DNA of 64,000 bases from Anderseniella sp963700895 (GCA_963700895.1 CAVOZI010000010.1:1-64000), one strand, 5' to 3'. Shown: positions 43,685 to 53,796, counted from the stretch's first letter. Made by a program: numbers and translations. The notes: generated by a model from the sequence alone, not told the origin.

Positions 43685-44461
43685 TCAAACCCAGCCTCGC
43701 AGCCGGTAAACAGCCAGCCCTATCCACTCCTTCAGGCAAAGTGTGCTTGTCATCAGCGCATCGGCGGATGGCAGGTAGCCAAACGGAAAGCCGGAGCTGA
43801 TCGAGGAGGACTGGGTATCGATGGAGACCGGCGTGAACCTTATGCCTGCCCGCCTGAATACAGCCGCAGCCCGCGGCATGTGCCAGGCCGAGGTAACCAG
43901 CAGCGCCGTTTCGAGGCCGTTATCCGCCATCAGTTTCGCCGTCAGAACGCCGTTTTCGTAGGTATTGCGCGAGTTGCCTTCCTGCAGGATCGCTGCTTCG
44001 CCGACGCCAAGCTGGCCCAGCAGTTGCGATGTGTACTCGGCCTCCGGATCCCGGTCGGGATCGGGAAACAACTGGCCGCCGCTGGCGATGATGCGCGGGG
44101 CCAGCCCGGCCTTGAACAATCTCGCCGCATGAATGACCCGGTCAACGCTTTCCTGCATGTCGGGATTAGGGTTCAGCGGCGTCGGCGCATTGATCGACCC
44201 GCCAAGCACCACGATGACATCAGCCGGGACCAAGTTCTGCACCGGCACCACCGGATACTGGCGCTCCAGAGACGATGCCAGCAACGCCGCCACCACCGGC
44301 GTCGCGGCGAGCCACATGTAAAGCGTTCCACAGACCAGCACGGTCAATCCGGTGCGCTTCCAGCCCCATGCAAGAAACAGCAGGCACGCCAGCACTGACA
44401 GCACCGCGAAGCCGGCTGGATAGGCGAAAACCGGGACGATCTTGTCAAGCAGGATGGACAT
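43685..44461 (-). CDS. YdcF/DUF218 family membrane protein
   Basis: This 258-residue protein has two N-terminal membrane helices (FAYPAGFAVLSVLACLLFLAW and GLTVLVCGTLYMWLA) and a DUF218 domain. The domain motifs are VIVVLGGSINAPT, RIIASGG, EGNSRNTYENG and VTSAWHMPRAAAVF, typical of ElyC/SanA/YdcF proteins linked to envelope polysaccharide handling. An 18-residue C-terminal tail follows. I chose ATG 44461 (MSILLDKIV). It is co-oriented with and eight bases from the ABC exporter gene, suggesting an operon. It is divergent from the giant RTX gene across about 290 bases. Confidence 0.85.
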   Translation of the reverse strand: MSILLDKIVPVFAYPAGFAVLSVLACLLFLAWGWKRTGLTVLVCGTLYMWLAATPVVAALLASSLERQYPVVPVQNLVPADVIVVLGGSINAPTPLNPNPDMQESVDRVIHAARLFKAGLAPRIIASGGQLFPDPDRDPEAEYTSQLLGQLGVGEAAILQEGNSRNTYENGVLTAKLMADNGLETALLVTSAWHMPRAAAVFRRAGIRFTPVSIDTQSSSISSGFPFGYLPSADALMTSTLCLKEWIGLAVYRLRGWV

Positions 44462-44752
44462 GGCGGAGTCAGTTTGGCTGTTGGCTGCGCGATTTGTCGA
44501 GCGGCTTTTGGATTGCCCCTGCGCAGCAGGCAAAGCCCGTTCAGGCGGTGCACGCAAAACGAGTCAACTGAGTTCAATTTCAATTCTTCCGTAAAGACTC
44601 TCTTAGGTCCTCGCGCTGTAGTTTTACGCTCTGCTGCATCTGCGCGTCTGCGTGGATGAAGCAGTGCGTTGCCCAGTGGAGAGATGAGACAGTGAGTATG
44701 TATTGCCTAATCAGGCTGGCCGTTCAGGCTGGCGTTGCCCGGGTGCGTTGAG
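44462..44752. other. Promoter region between ydcF-like and giant RTX genes
   Basis: This 291-base divergent spacer must carry the promoter of the RTX gene, whose ATG is at 44753. An AT-rich stretch (AACTGAGTTCAATTTCAATTCTTCC and following, near 44568-44594) is the best candidate core. No convincing -35/-10 pair or operator was found. No gene is seen here. Confidence 0.4.
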
Positions 44753-44836
44753 ATGAGCACCATTACCGGCGACGCCAATCCCAAGTTGAACAGTGTTGCC
44801 GGAACAGACGCGGAACACACCTTCATAAGTCATTGA
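44753..44836 (+). pseudogene. 5' fragment of the giant RTX gene
   Basis: A 27-codon remnant starting with ATG 44753 (MSTITGDANP, the typical opening of RTX adhesins) stays in frame to AGT 44828-44830. It then hits a TGA inside the left end of the insertion sequence. It probably still directs translation of a useless short peptide. Confidence 0.7.
44826..44830 (+). repeat. Left copy of probable 5-bp target-site duplication (TAAGT)
   Basis: TAAGT recurs at 46695-46699. The reading frame of the host gene is restored when the IS and one copy are removed, which supports a true duplication. The right inverted repeat ends two bases short of its copy, so the exact boundary is uncertain. Confidence 0.55.
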
Positions 44837-46694
44837 ATTTCGTAGATGTGGGTTTGATGCCGAAAATGAGTATAGTAACAACATTTTCGTGAGAGCGGCT
44901 GATTTCATTGATTCCAGGTGGGATTAGCGATAACAACATCGTCATGTTCGTTGTCGAAAGAGTCGCCCGCGGTCATCGCTACCTCTACCTCGTCGAAAGC
45001 GTGCGCGAGGGCAAAATGGTGCGCCAGCGCACCATCAAGGCGCTCGGGCGCAAAGATGCACTCGTCGCCAGCGGGGAACTCGACCGGCTCGCAGCCTCCA
45101 TCGCGCGGCATGCTGAGCGCTGCGTTATCCTTTCCGACATCGACGCGGGCAAAATCCAGGCTCTGCGCATTGGAGGCCCGCTGCTGTTCGCCCGGCTGTG
45201 GGAGTGGCTCGGGATCGATGCCGTACTGGCTGAGGTGCTGGAGGGGCGTGCATTTGGCTTTGATGTCGAACGCGCCATATTCGTTGCCACCCTGCACCGG
45301 CTGTTCGTCTCGGGCTCGGATCGATCCTGCACCGACTGGATGAAGAGCTACGCCATCGAGGGGGCAGGGGAACTGGCGCTTCATCACTTCTACCGCGCCA
45401 TGGCCTGGCTGGGCGAGGAGATAGCGGAGAAGGCCGAAGGCGCTTTGGCGCCGCGCTGTGTGAAGGATGTGATCGAGGAGAAGCTGTTCGAACGGCGTCG
45501 TGACCTGTTCACGGATCTGAGCCTGGTGTTCATGGATACCACTTCGCTGTCGTTCTACGGCGCAGGGGGCGAGACGCGGGGACGCAGAGGCCATTCCAAG
45601 GACCACCGGCCCGAGCTTGCGCAGATGATCCTTGCCGTGGTGATCGATGCGCAGGGCCGGCCGATCTGCACCGAGATGGTGCCGGGCAACACGGCGGATG
45701 TGAAGGTCCTCCTGCCGATCGTCAACCGCCTGCGCACGCGCTTTGGCATTACCCGCTCATGCGTTGTGGCCGATCGCGGGATGATCAGCGCCGGGACCAT
45801 TGCTGCGCTGGAAGAGCTGGGCATGGAATACATCCTCGGTGCCCGCGAGCGCTCGAGCAGCATCGTCCGCGACATCGTACTCAGGGATGATGCCCCGATG
45901 GTTCCGCTGGTGCTCGAGCGGCAGGCGGGTGACACCCAGCTCTGGGTCAAGGAGGTCCGCGTTGGCAAAGGCCGCGATGCCCAGCGCTATATCACCACGC
46001 TGAACGAGGCCGAGGCTGCAAAGGACAGGGCCGACCGGCAGGCGATTATCGATGGTCTTCAGACCCAGCTCAAGAAGGGCGACAAGGCGCTCATCGGCAA
46101 CTCGGCCTGGCGCCGCTATCTCAAGGCCAGCGGCAAGGGCTTCGAGGTTGATCTGGGCAAGCTGGCTGACGAGGCGCGCTGACGGGATCAGCGTGCTGCG
46201 CACCAATGCGAGGATCACCCCCTTGCAGGCCGTCATCCGTTACCGCGATCTCTTGCAGGTCGAGGCGCTGTTCCGCGTTGCCAAGGCGAGCTTTGATACC
46301 CGGCCGATCTTCCATCAATCCGACGCTGCCATCCGCGGCCATGTGTTCGTCTCGTTCCTGGCCCTGACGCTCGCCAAGGAACTGATGCGCCTATGCCAGG
46401 AGAAGGGGTTGCGCCCCGAGTGGCAGCCGCTGCTCAACGATCTCGACCGGCTCCAGCAGGCAACAATCGAAAAAGACGGCAAGGTCGTCACGACGCGCAC
46501 ACATGTGACAGGCGAGGTTGGAAACGTCTTCAAGGCCGCCGGTATCGCGCTCCCGGTAAACCTGAGCGAACAGCCACAGGCATAGGTGCTGGCGCGTGCC
46601 AGCGCGACCACACAGCAATCACAAATGTAGTGGTAACACTCGTGCGCCTGCGCGCACCTTATTGATATGCTTGGGATTTATCAAAAGCACTGTT
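44831..46694 (+). mobile_element. IS4-superfamily (IS1634-like) element, probably inactive
   Basis: A 1,864-bp segment is bounded by 5-bp TAAGT repeats and carries one frameshifted transposase. Weak terminal inverted repeats are visible: CATTGAATTTCGTAGAT at 44831-44847 matches the reverse complement of 46676-46692 at 11 of 17 positions. A second imperfect pair lies inside (44868-44887 with 46622-46641). The element sits in the 5' end of the giant RTX gene. Confidence 0.7.
44944..46585 (+). pseudogene. IS1634-like transposase, frameshifted
   Basis: The first frame (ATG 44944; a TTG at 44908 is possible) encodes the N-terminal part through ...KLADEAR and stops at TGA 46180-46182. The next frame continues directly with ADGISVLRTN and runs to 46585. 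DDE residues are Asp in FMDTTSLSF, Asp in VVADRGMIS and Glu in YRDLLQVEALFRVAK. The last lies after the frameshift, so a normal product would lack the catalytic Glu. The break near 46180 (GCGCGCTGACGG) is explained by a loss of two bases or a gain of one. Full length would be about 547 residues, as expected for the family. Programmed frameshifting is not known for this family. Confidence 0.82.
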
Positions 46695-47320
46695 TAAGTT
46701 GGGCCAATGACAACATCCTCGACGGCACCACCTCCGATGACATCATCGATGGGCTGGGTGGCAATGACACCATCAACGGTGGCGATGGCAACGACACCAT
46801 TTCGGGTGGAGACGGCAACGATTTCATAGATGGCGGCGCAGGCAGCGACACCATCAATGCCGGCGACGGCGACGACATCGTTGTCTATGACGCAGCCGAC
46901 GACCCCGCCAACATCGACGGTGGCAACGGCACCGACATGATCCTGTTCACCAATGGTGACTGGTTCGAATTCGACATTACCGCGCACGGCTTTGAACTGA
47001 TTGGCGAGCGCTACATGGACGGGACCGACGAGGTCACCGACGTGTACGACGCAAACCTGTTCCTGCAGGAAGAACGCCGCCTGCACGCCGACGGCTATTA
47101 CACGCTCACCACATTCGACTACTACGATCTGGAAACGTGGTCGGAATGGATTCGCGAATACGACGATCAGGGCAACCTGATCAACGAGACCTTCGTTGCC
47201 GACGAGGGCACCGGCGGCGGCAATACCGCGCCTGAAGTCTTTGCCGGCGTTACCGAAGACCTCGTTCTGGTGGTGAGTGGCAACCTGTTCACCGACTACA
47301 CCGGCCCCACCCGGTCCTGA
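46667..47320 (+). pseudogene. Giant RTX gene, second fragment (N-terminal RTX repeats)
   Basis: The first ATG is at 46667, but the first 9-10 codons are IS-derived and host sequence resumes at 46695. The fragment encodes five or six RTX nonapeptides (GGNDTINGG, GDGNDTISGG, GDGNDFIDGG, AGSDTINAG). A roughly 130-residue acidic region with many Tyr and Trp follows, ending ...GNLFTDYTGP. It stops at 47318-47320 because one base is missing in CCGGCCCCACCC near 47308. Restoring a G there reads GPDPVLTSFAGQSL, and the next frame continues. Confidence 0.75.
46695..46699 (+). repeat. Right copy of probable target-site duplication (TAAGT)
   Basis: It matches 44826-44830. AGT at 46697-46699 is in frame with the RTX gene, as is AGT at 44828-44830. 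Confidence 0.55.
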
Positions 47321-47475
47321 CCAGCTTCGCTGGACAATCGCTTCCACCAACCGGCACCATCACCATCAACGGCCTCTACGGCACGCTGGAGATCGATGCA
47401 GCCGGAAACTACACCTACACCCTGAACAATCCGTCGGTTCAGTATTTCACCACCGACGACCGGATTCCCGACACG

Positions 47476-50400
47476 TTGGCATTCGAGTTCAACGACGACA
47501 ATGGCTCCTACTACACCGACCTCGTCGTCGAGATCACCGGCAACAACGATGCCCCCATTGCCACGGACAACACGGCAATCGTCCAGAAGGATACTGACTT
47601 CACAGACAGCGGCAACTTGCTGACCGACGATGACGGTTTCGGCGTTGATAACGATGTCGAAAACCAACCCATCGGCATCATCGAGGTGAACGGCGTCGCC
47701 ATTGCGCCAACGGGCGATACGGTCATCACCGGCACGTACGGCACGCTGACCATCAACGGTGCCACCGGCGCCTATACATACACGCTCGACAACAACAACA
47801 TCGCGGTACAGGCGCTGGACCTGAACGAGACCATCATCGACTCGTTCATCTACACCATCACTGATGCGGCAGCCGATGACACCGCCACCCTCGATGTGAC
47901 CGTTCTCGGCACCGCCAGCGGTCCGCAAACGGTCCCGGATTCCGCACAGACCCATGAAGACGACATGGTAGGCGTAACCGGCAACGTGCTTGTCAATGAT
48001 TCAGGTATCGGCCTGTTCGTTTCGGACGTGAACGGCGTCGCCGTAGCAGCGGTCGGCGAAACCACGATCGCAGGCACTCACGGCGCCTTGACCCTCGATG
48101 CCGCCGGCAACTTCTCCTACCTGGTCAACACTGCATCGGCCACCGTGCAGGCGCTCAAGGCTGGACAGACGCTCAGCGAGACATTCACCTACACCGCCGA
48201 AAACAGTTTCGGCACGGAAATCGCCAACCTGACCATCTCCATCAACGGCGCGAACGACATTGCCGTGGTCGGCGGCGACGATGCGGCGGAAGTGACGGAA
48301 GATGGCGGCAATCCGCCGTTCGACCTGGGGGTTCTCACGGTGGATGACGTTGATGCCGGGGAGTCCTCGTTCGTCGGCGGAACCTACAATGGCACATTCG
48401 GCACCGTGCAGCTGACGGCGCAGGGCAGCTATACATACACCCTCAACAACGTCCATCCGCAGGTACAGGCGTTGCCCCAGGGCGCAACGCTGAATGACAT
48501 CGTCACTGTGCAGACGCTTGACGGTACGACCCATGATATCTCGGTGGTAATTACCGGCACCAACGACACCGCAGTGATTGGCGGGGTCAACACCGCCTCG
48601 CTGACGGAAGAAGCCGACCCACTGACGCTGAGCGCCAGCGATGCGTTGACCATCACCGACGTGGATACCGGCCAGGCTTTGTTCACTGCCGCGACCCACA
48701 ACGGCAATTATGGTGCTCTCACCATCGATGCCGCCGGCAACTGGACCTACACCGCCAGCAACACCCAGCCCGCCATTCAGCAGCTGGGCGCTGGCGACAC
48801 CATAACCGATACTATCACCATCACCTCGGTTGACGGCACGGCGCGCAACATCGTCATCACCATAAACGGCACCAACGATGCCGCCATCATCGGTGGCGTC
48901 GATACTGGCGGTGTGACGGAAGAAGACGACCCGGTCATGCTGACAGCAACCGGCGTGCTGACCATATCCGACGTGGACGCCAGCGAAGCAGCATTCACGG
49001 CGCAGGCCATTGCCGGTACCTACGGCTCAATCACCATCGATGCCGCCGGCAACTGGACCTACACCGCCAGCAACACCCAGCCCGCCATTCAGCAGCTGAG
49101 CGAAGGCGTCACCCTGACCGACACCATCACCGTATCGGCCATCGACGGCACAACCCATGACGTGACCGTCACCATCAGCGGCACTAATGACGCCGCAGTG
49201 ATTGCCGGCGACGATCAGGCCAGCGTTACCGAAGACGCCGGCAACCCAGACATCACCGATTCGGGCGTGCTCTTCGTGTCCGACGTCGACACCGGCGAGG
49301 CGGTGTTCACCGCCGGCACCAGCACCGGCACCTATGGCTCGGTGACAATCGACGCCGCTGGCAACTGGACCTATGCCGCCGACACCAGCCAGACCACGAT
49401 TCAGGCACTCGGCGTTGGCGCAACGCTGACTGATACGGTCACCGTCACCAGCATCGACGGCACGGCGCACCAGATCGACGTGGTCATCAATGGCGCCAAC
49501 GATGCAGCTGTGATCGCCGGCACCGACACCGGGAACGTCACCGAAGACGGCGGCGCAGCACAGACGGCCACCGGCGCCCTGACCATCAGCGACGTCGATA
49601 CCGGTGAGGCAGTGTTTACGGCCGCTACCGCGGCCGGCGCGTACGGCTCGGTCACCATTGATGCGGCCGGCAACTGGACCTACGCCCTCGACAATGCCAA
49701 CCCTGCGGTTCAGGCACTGGCTGCCGGGGCGATGATGAATGATGTGGTCACCGTCACCAGCATCGACGGCACCACGCACGACATAACCATCACCATCACC
49801 GGCTCCAACGATGCTTCGATGATTGGCGGGGCAACCCAGCCCAACGTGCTCGAGGACGACACGGAGCCGATCATCATTCCCGAAGACCCGCTGCTGCCTG
49901 CCCCGCCCCCGAACGTCGACATCACCGACAGCGGCATCCTGACCGTTACCGACATCGATAGTGGCGAGGCAAGCTTCGTCGCCGCCACCATTGCCGGCGC
50001 CTATGGCGTGCTCACCATCGATGCGGCAGGCAACTGGACCTATACCGCCGACACGACCCAGCTCGTCATCCAGCAGCTGGGCACCGGCGAGACGCTGACC
50101 GATACGATCACTATTTCGACGGCAGACGGCACCACGCACCAGATCGGCGCGGTCATCACCGGCGTCAATGATGCCCCCGTCGGCGTCTATGATCCCACCG
50201 GGGAAGTAAGCAACACCGTAGACACGCTGATCCTGATCTCCAACCTGCTTGCCAACGATACCGACGTCGAAGGTGACAGCTTCACGCTGACCGGAATCGA
50301 GGGGCAGGCCGTATCTCCCGTCGGCCAGGTCAGCGTAAGCCACGGCACCATTACCATGTCGTTGGACGGCACCACGCTGATCTTCTCGCCCGAGATCGGT

Positions 50401-53400
50401 TATGTCGGCCCGACCAGCTTCACCTACACGGTGAGCGATGGCGAGACCGCCGGCACCGGCACGGTCGCCTTGCAGCTCTCCGCCCAGGCCATCGACGACG
50501 ACTTGACCATCGCTGAAGATGGCTCCGGCACCATCGATGTGCTGCAGAATGACGGCATTGTGCCGGAAACGGTAACGTCGTTCGTCATCAACTCCCGGCC
50601 CGCCAACGGTACGGTCGTCATCAACCCGGACAACACCGTCACCTACACCCCGGATGCCGACTACAACGGACCGGACCAGTTCACCTACGAATTCACCGGC
50701 ATGCAGCAGGGGCTGCAATTCCAGTTCTTCGACACGGTGCCGAACAACGACAGCGTGTTCAACATTCCCGGCGGCGGCGAAGACGCGACCGGCACCATCC
50801 AGAATTTCAACGTTCGCGCCTTGGCCCTGCAGTACCAGGGCAACGACGATACATACGCTGTGCGCTATGAAGGCAATCTCTATGTTGCCACGGCAGGCAC
50901 CTATACGTTCCGCATCGGCTCGGACGATGGTAGCGCCCTGCGCATCGACAGCAGCACGGTGGTCAACAATGACGGCCTGCACGCCTACCAGGTGCGCAGC
51001 GGCAACGTCTTCCTGACAGCCGGTTATCACGATCTCGAGATCCTTTATTTCGAGCGCACCGGTAGCGACAGCCTGACCGTAACCATCCAGGGCCCCGACA
51101 CGGCTGGCCTAAAGACCAGCCTGTTTGCCTCCGGCATGGTGGGTCACTCGATGCGCACCGATACGGCAACGGTGGACGTGACCGTCACCCCGGTTGCAGA
51201 CGCGGCAGTGATCGGCGGCACGGACACCGGCAGCATTACCGAGGACAGCGGACCCTCTACGCTGGTGGCGAGCGGCGTACTGACCATCAGCGACGTCGAC
51301 AGCCCGTCTCAGGAAGCCTTCGTCGCTGGCATAACCGGCGGTTCCTATGGCAACCTGACAATCGATGCGCTTGGCAACTGGACTTACGAGGCGCTCAACG
51401 ATCACCCGGCAATCAACGCCCTGGTGAGCGGCCAGACCCTGACCGAAACAATCACGGTTTCATCGCTCGATGCCACCACCCACCAGGTAACCATAACCAT
51501 CAACGGTGCGGACGATGCCGCCATCATTGGCGGCGTTGACGCAGGCGCTGTCCAGGAAGACGGCGGCGCCAGCCAGGTTGCCTCCGGCACCCTTACCATC
51601 ACTGATCCCGACGCAGGCCAGGCAACCTTCACTGCCGAAACCATCGCCACGGCCCATGGCAGCCTTGTCATCGACGCCGCCGGCAACTGGACCTTCACGC
51701 TGGACAATGCCGCACCGGCGGTTCAGGCACTGCCCGGCGGCGCAACGGTTGAAGAACAGGTCACCGTTACCTCGGCCGACGGCACGTCTCATGTCATCAC
51801 TGTGAGAATAACCGGCACCAACGATGCAGCCATCATCTCCGGCGCCGATACGGCGAGCGTCACCGAGGATGCCAACCCTGCAACCCTGACTGCATCCGGA
51901 TCGCTGTCGGTGAGCGACGTAGACACCGGCGAAGCAGCCTTTACTCCGGCAACGGTCAACAGCGCCTATGGAGCAGTCACCATCGATGCCGCTGGCAACT
52001 GGACCTACGTCGCTGACAACGCGCAAGACGTCATCCAGCAGCTTGCCGCAGGCGCCACCCTCACCGACGTGATCACCGTCAGTTCGGTTGACGGCACCAC
52101 GCACGATGTCTCCATCACCATCAATGGCGCAAATGACGGCCCGGTGCTCACGGCCGATATAATGGGAGTAGGCGAAGATGACACCCTGCCCGCTCCCGGC
52201 AACGTCATCGTCAACGATACCGACATCGACGGCGACACGCTCACCATTTCTGCGGTGAATGGCGAAACGCTCAATGTCGGCAGTACCGTCACCCTGACCT
52301 CGGGAGCGCTTGCAACTGTCAACGTCGACGGCTCCTACAGCTATGCCGTCAACGGCGCGTTCGAATATCTGGGCGCCGGCGAGACCGCCATCGACACCTT
52401 CGAGTACAGCGTATCCGACGGCAACGGCGGTGCGGACACCACCACGGTAACCGTAACCATCAACGGCGCCAACGACGCCGCCGTGGTCGGCGGTCAGGAC
52501 ACCGGCGTGGGCGACGCCGCATCCGCAGGTGCCGAAATCACCGTCACCGGCCAGCTCACCGTTGCCGATCCGGACCAGAACCAGTCCGGCTTTGCAGAAG
52601 GTATGACGGGCGGCGCCTACGGCAACCTGACCATCGACGCAGCCGGCAACTGGACCTACACGGCCCTCACCGGCAGCCCGGCGATTGCAGCGCTCACCAC
52701 CGGCGAAACGGTCACCGACACGATCACCGTCGCCACCATCGACGGCACCACCCACACCGTGACCATCACCCTGACCGGCGGCAACGAAGCCCCCGTCGCC
52801 TTCAACAACACGGCAAGCGTCTCGGAAGACGCCGTGGCGCCGCAGGCAGGCAACGTCATCCTCGACGACAATGGCTCCGGCCTCGACACCGATGCAGACG
52901 GCAACGTGCTGAGCGTCTCCAGCGTCAACGGCACGCCGGTGCCGGGCAGCGGCGACGTCACTATCACCGGCCAGTACGGCACACTGGTGATCGCGGCCAG
53001 CGGCGCCTGGACCTACACGGTCAACAGCGTCGACCCGTTCGTCGCAGGCCTTGCTGCCGACGAGACGCTGGCCGACACCTTCAGCTACACGGTCACGGAC
53101 GGCATCGAGACGGCAACCGCCAGCCTTGCCGTAACCATCAACGGCGTCACGGAAGCTGATCAGGCCTGGTCGGGTGATGAGGCTGCCAACATCATCCATG
53201 CCGCAGGCGGCAACGACCTTGTCGATGCCTATGGCGGCGACGACGTCATCCATGGCCATGGCGGCAATGACGGCCTCAATGGCGGGGCCGGCAACGACAC
53301 CATTTATGGCGGCTCGGGCCTCGACTTCATCTACGGCGATACCGGCACCGACTACCTCTATGGCGGGGCGGATACCGACGGCATCTTCGCCGGTGATGAC

Positions 53401-53796
53401 GACGACTTCGCCTGGGGCGAAGACGGCGGCGACTCGCTCGACGGCGGTTTCGGCAATGACGAACTGCACGGCGGAAACGGCGTTGACTGGCTCTACGGCT
53501 CGTTTGGCGATGACCGGCTGTACGGCGATGCCGATGGCGATGCTTTGTTTGGCCAGGAAGGCAACGACACGCTGTATGGCCGCACCGGCGGAGACTCGCT
53601 GGATGGTGGTGACGGCATCGACACCCTTTACGGCGAAGCTGGCGTCGACTGGATGTTCGGCGGCAACGACAACGACACCCTTTACGGCGGCGAGGATACC
53701 GACGCCCTGTTCGGCGAGGCCGGCGACGACAACCTCTATGGCGGTGACGGCGGTGACTCCCTGGACGGCGGCATCGGCAACGACAAGGTTTGGTGA
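47476..53796 (+). CDS. Giant VCBS/PA14/RTX protein, main fragment
   Basis: This 2,106-residue open frame (the coding frame itself extends back to about 47309) is the bulk of the disrupted protein. About 14 VCBS/cadherin-like repeats of roughly 95-110 residues each end in a linker such as ITINGANDAAVIGG. Their Asp-rich loops suggest Ca2+ binding. A PA14 domain (about 50690-51160) interrupts them, and RTX nonapeptides begin near 53180. Such proteins are adhesins or biofilm-matrix proteins exported by type I secretion. No TolC/HlyB/HlyD genes adjoin. It ends at TGA 53794-53796 because of a 2-nt loss just upstream. If translated from an internal start it would lack the secretion tail. Confidence 0.85.
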   Translation: MAFEFNDDNGSYYTDLVVEITGNNDAPIATDNTAIVQKDTDFTDSGNLLTDDDGFGVDNDVENQPIGIIEVNGVAIAPTGDTVITGTYGTLTINGATGAYTYTLDNNNIAVQALDLNETIIDSFIYTITDAAADDTATLDVTVLGTASGPQTVPDSAQTHEDDMVGVTGNVLVNDSGIGLFVSDVNGVAVAAVGETTIAGTHGALTLDAAGNFSYLVNTASATVQALKAGQTLSETFTYTAENSFGTEIANLTISINGANDIAVVGGDDAAEVTEDGGNPPFDLGVLTVDDVDAGESSFVGGTYNGTFGTVQLTAQGSYTYTLNNVHPQVQALPQGATLNDIVTVQTLDGTTHDISVVITGTNDTAVIGGVNTASLTEEADPLTLSASDALTITDVDTGQALFTAATHNGNYGALTIDAAGNWTYTASNTQPAIQQLGAGDTITDTITITSVDGTARNIVITINGTNDAAIIGGVDTGGVTEEDDPVMLTATGVLTISDVDASEAAFTAQAIAGTYGSITIDAAGNWTYTASNTQPAIQQLSEGVTLTDTITVSAIDGTTHDVTVTISGTNDAAVIAGDDQASVTEDAGNPDITDSGVLFVSDVDTGEAVFTAGTSTGTYGSVTIDAAGNWTYAADTSQTTIQALGVGATLTDTVTVTSIDGTAHQIDVVINGANDAAVIAGTDTGNVTEDGGAAQTATGALTISDVDTGEAVFTAATAAGAYGSVTIDAAGNWTYALDNANPAVQALAAGAMMNDVVTVTSIDGTTHDITITITGSNDASMIGGATQPNVLEDDTEPIIIPEDPLLPAPPPNVDITDSGILTVTDIDSGEASFVAATIAGAYGVLTIDAAGNWTYTADTTQLVIQQLGTGETLTDTITISTADGTTHQIGAVITGVNDAPVGVYDPTGEVSNTVDTLILISNLLANDTDVEGDSFTLTGIEGQAVSPVGQVSVSHGTITMSLDGTTLIFSPEIGYVGPTSFTYTVSDGETAGTGTVALQLSAQAIDDDLTIAEDGSGTIDVLQNDGIVPETVTSFVINSRPANGTVVINPDNTVTYTPDADYNGPDQFTYEFTGMQQGLQFQFFDTVPNNDSVFNIPGGGEDATGTIQNFNVRALALQYQGNDDTYAVRYEGNLYVATAGTYTFRIGSDDGSALRIDSSTVVNNDGLHAYQVRSGNVFLTAGYHDLEILYFERTGSDSLTVTIQGPDTAGLKTSLFASGMVGHSMRTDTATVDVTVTPVADAAVIGGTDTGSITEDSGPSTLVASGVLTISDVDSPSQEAFVAGITGGSYGNLTIDALGNWTYEALNDHPAINALVSGQTLTETITVSSLDATTHQVTITINGADDAAIIGGVDAGAVQEDGGASQVASGTLTITDPDAGQATFTAETIATAHGSLVIDAAGNWTFTLDNAAPAVQALPGGATVEEQVTVTSADGTSHVITVRITGTNDAAIISGADTASVTEDANPATLTASGSLSVSDVDTGEAAFTPATVNSAYGAVTIDAAGNWTYVADNAQDVIQQLAAGATLTDVITVSSVDGTTHDVSITINGANDGPVLTADIMGVGEDDTLPAPGNVIVNDTDIDGDTLTISAVNGETLNVGSTVTLTSGALATVNVDGSYSYAVNGAFEYLGAGETAIDTFEYSVSDGNGGADTTTVTVTINGANDAAVVGGQDTGVGDAASAGAEITVTGQLTVADPDQNQSGFAEGMTGGAYGNLTIDAAGNWTYTALTGSPAIAALTTGETVTDTITVATIDGTTHTVTITLTGGNEAPVAFNNTASVSEDAVAPQAGNVILDDNGSGLDTDADGNVLSVSSVNGTPVPGSGDVTITGQYGTLVIAASGAWTYTVNSVDPFVAGLAADETLADTFSYTVTDGIETATASLAVTINGVTEADQAWSGDEAANIIHAAGGNDLVDAYGGDDVIHGHGGNDGLNGGAGNDTIYGGSGLDFIYGDTGTDYLYGGADTDGIFAGDDDDFAWGEDGGDSLDGGFGNDELHGGNGVDWLYGSFGDDRLYGDADGDALFGQEGNDTLYGRTGGDSLDGGDGIDTLYGEAGVDWMFGGNDNDTLYGGEDTDALFGEAGDDNLYGGDGGDSLDGGIGNDKVW
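47560..53150 (+). repeat. Tandem VCBS-type domain repeats
   Basis: Linkers of the form (I/V)(N/T)GxNDAxVIGG recur about 14 times. Between them lie segments such as YGSVTIDAAGNWTY and QALGVGATLTDTVTVTSIDGT. DNA identity between some copies is high (GATGCCGCCGGCAACTGGAC recurs), so recombination or assembly collapse is possible. Confidence 0.85.
50690..51160 (+). other. PA14 domain within the giant protein
   Basis: The segment from GLQFQFFDT through NFNVRALALQYQGNDDTYAVRYEG, GTYTFRIGSDDGSALRID and HDLEILYFERTG shows the PA14 beta-barrel pattern. PA14 domains bind carbohydrate in many adhesins and glycosidases. It lies in the middle of the VCBS array, which suggests a ligand-binding module held out on a rod. 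Confidence 0.75.

Noticed and set aside
46667..46694. ATG 46667 as the true start of the RTX protein
   Set aside because: The first codons belong to the insertion sequence. The native start is ATG 44753 on the other side of the element.
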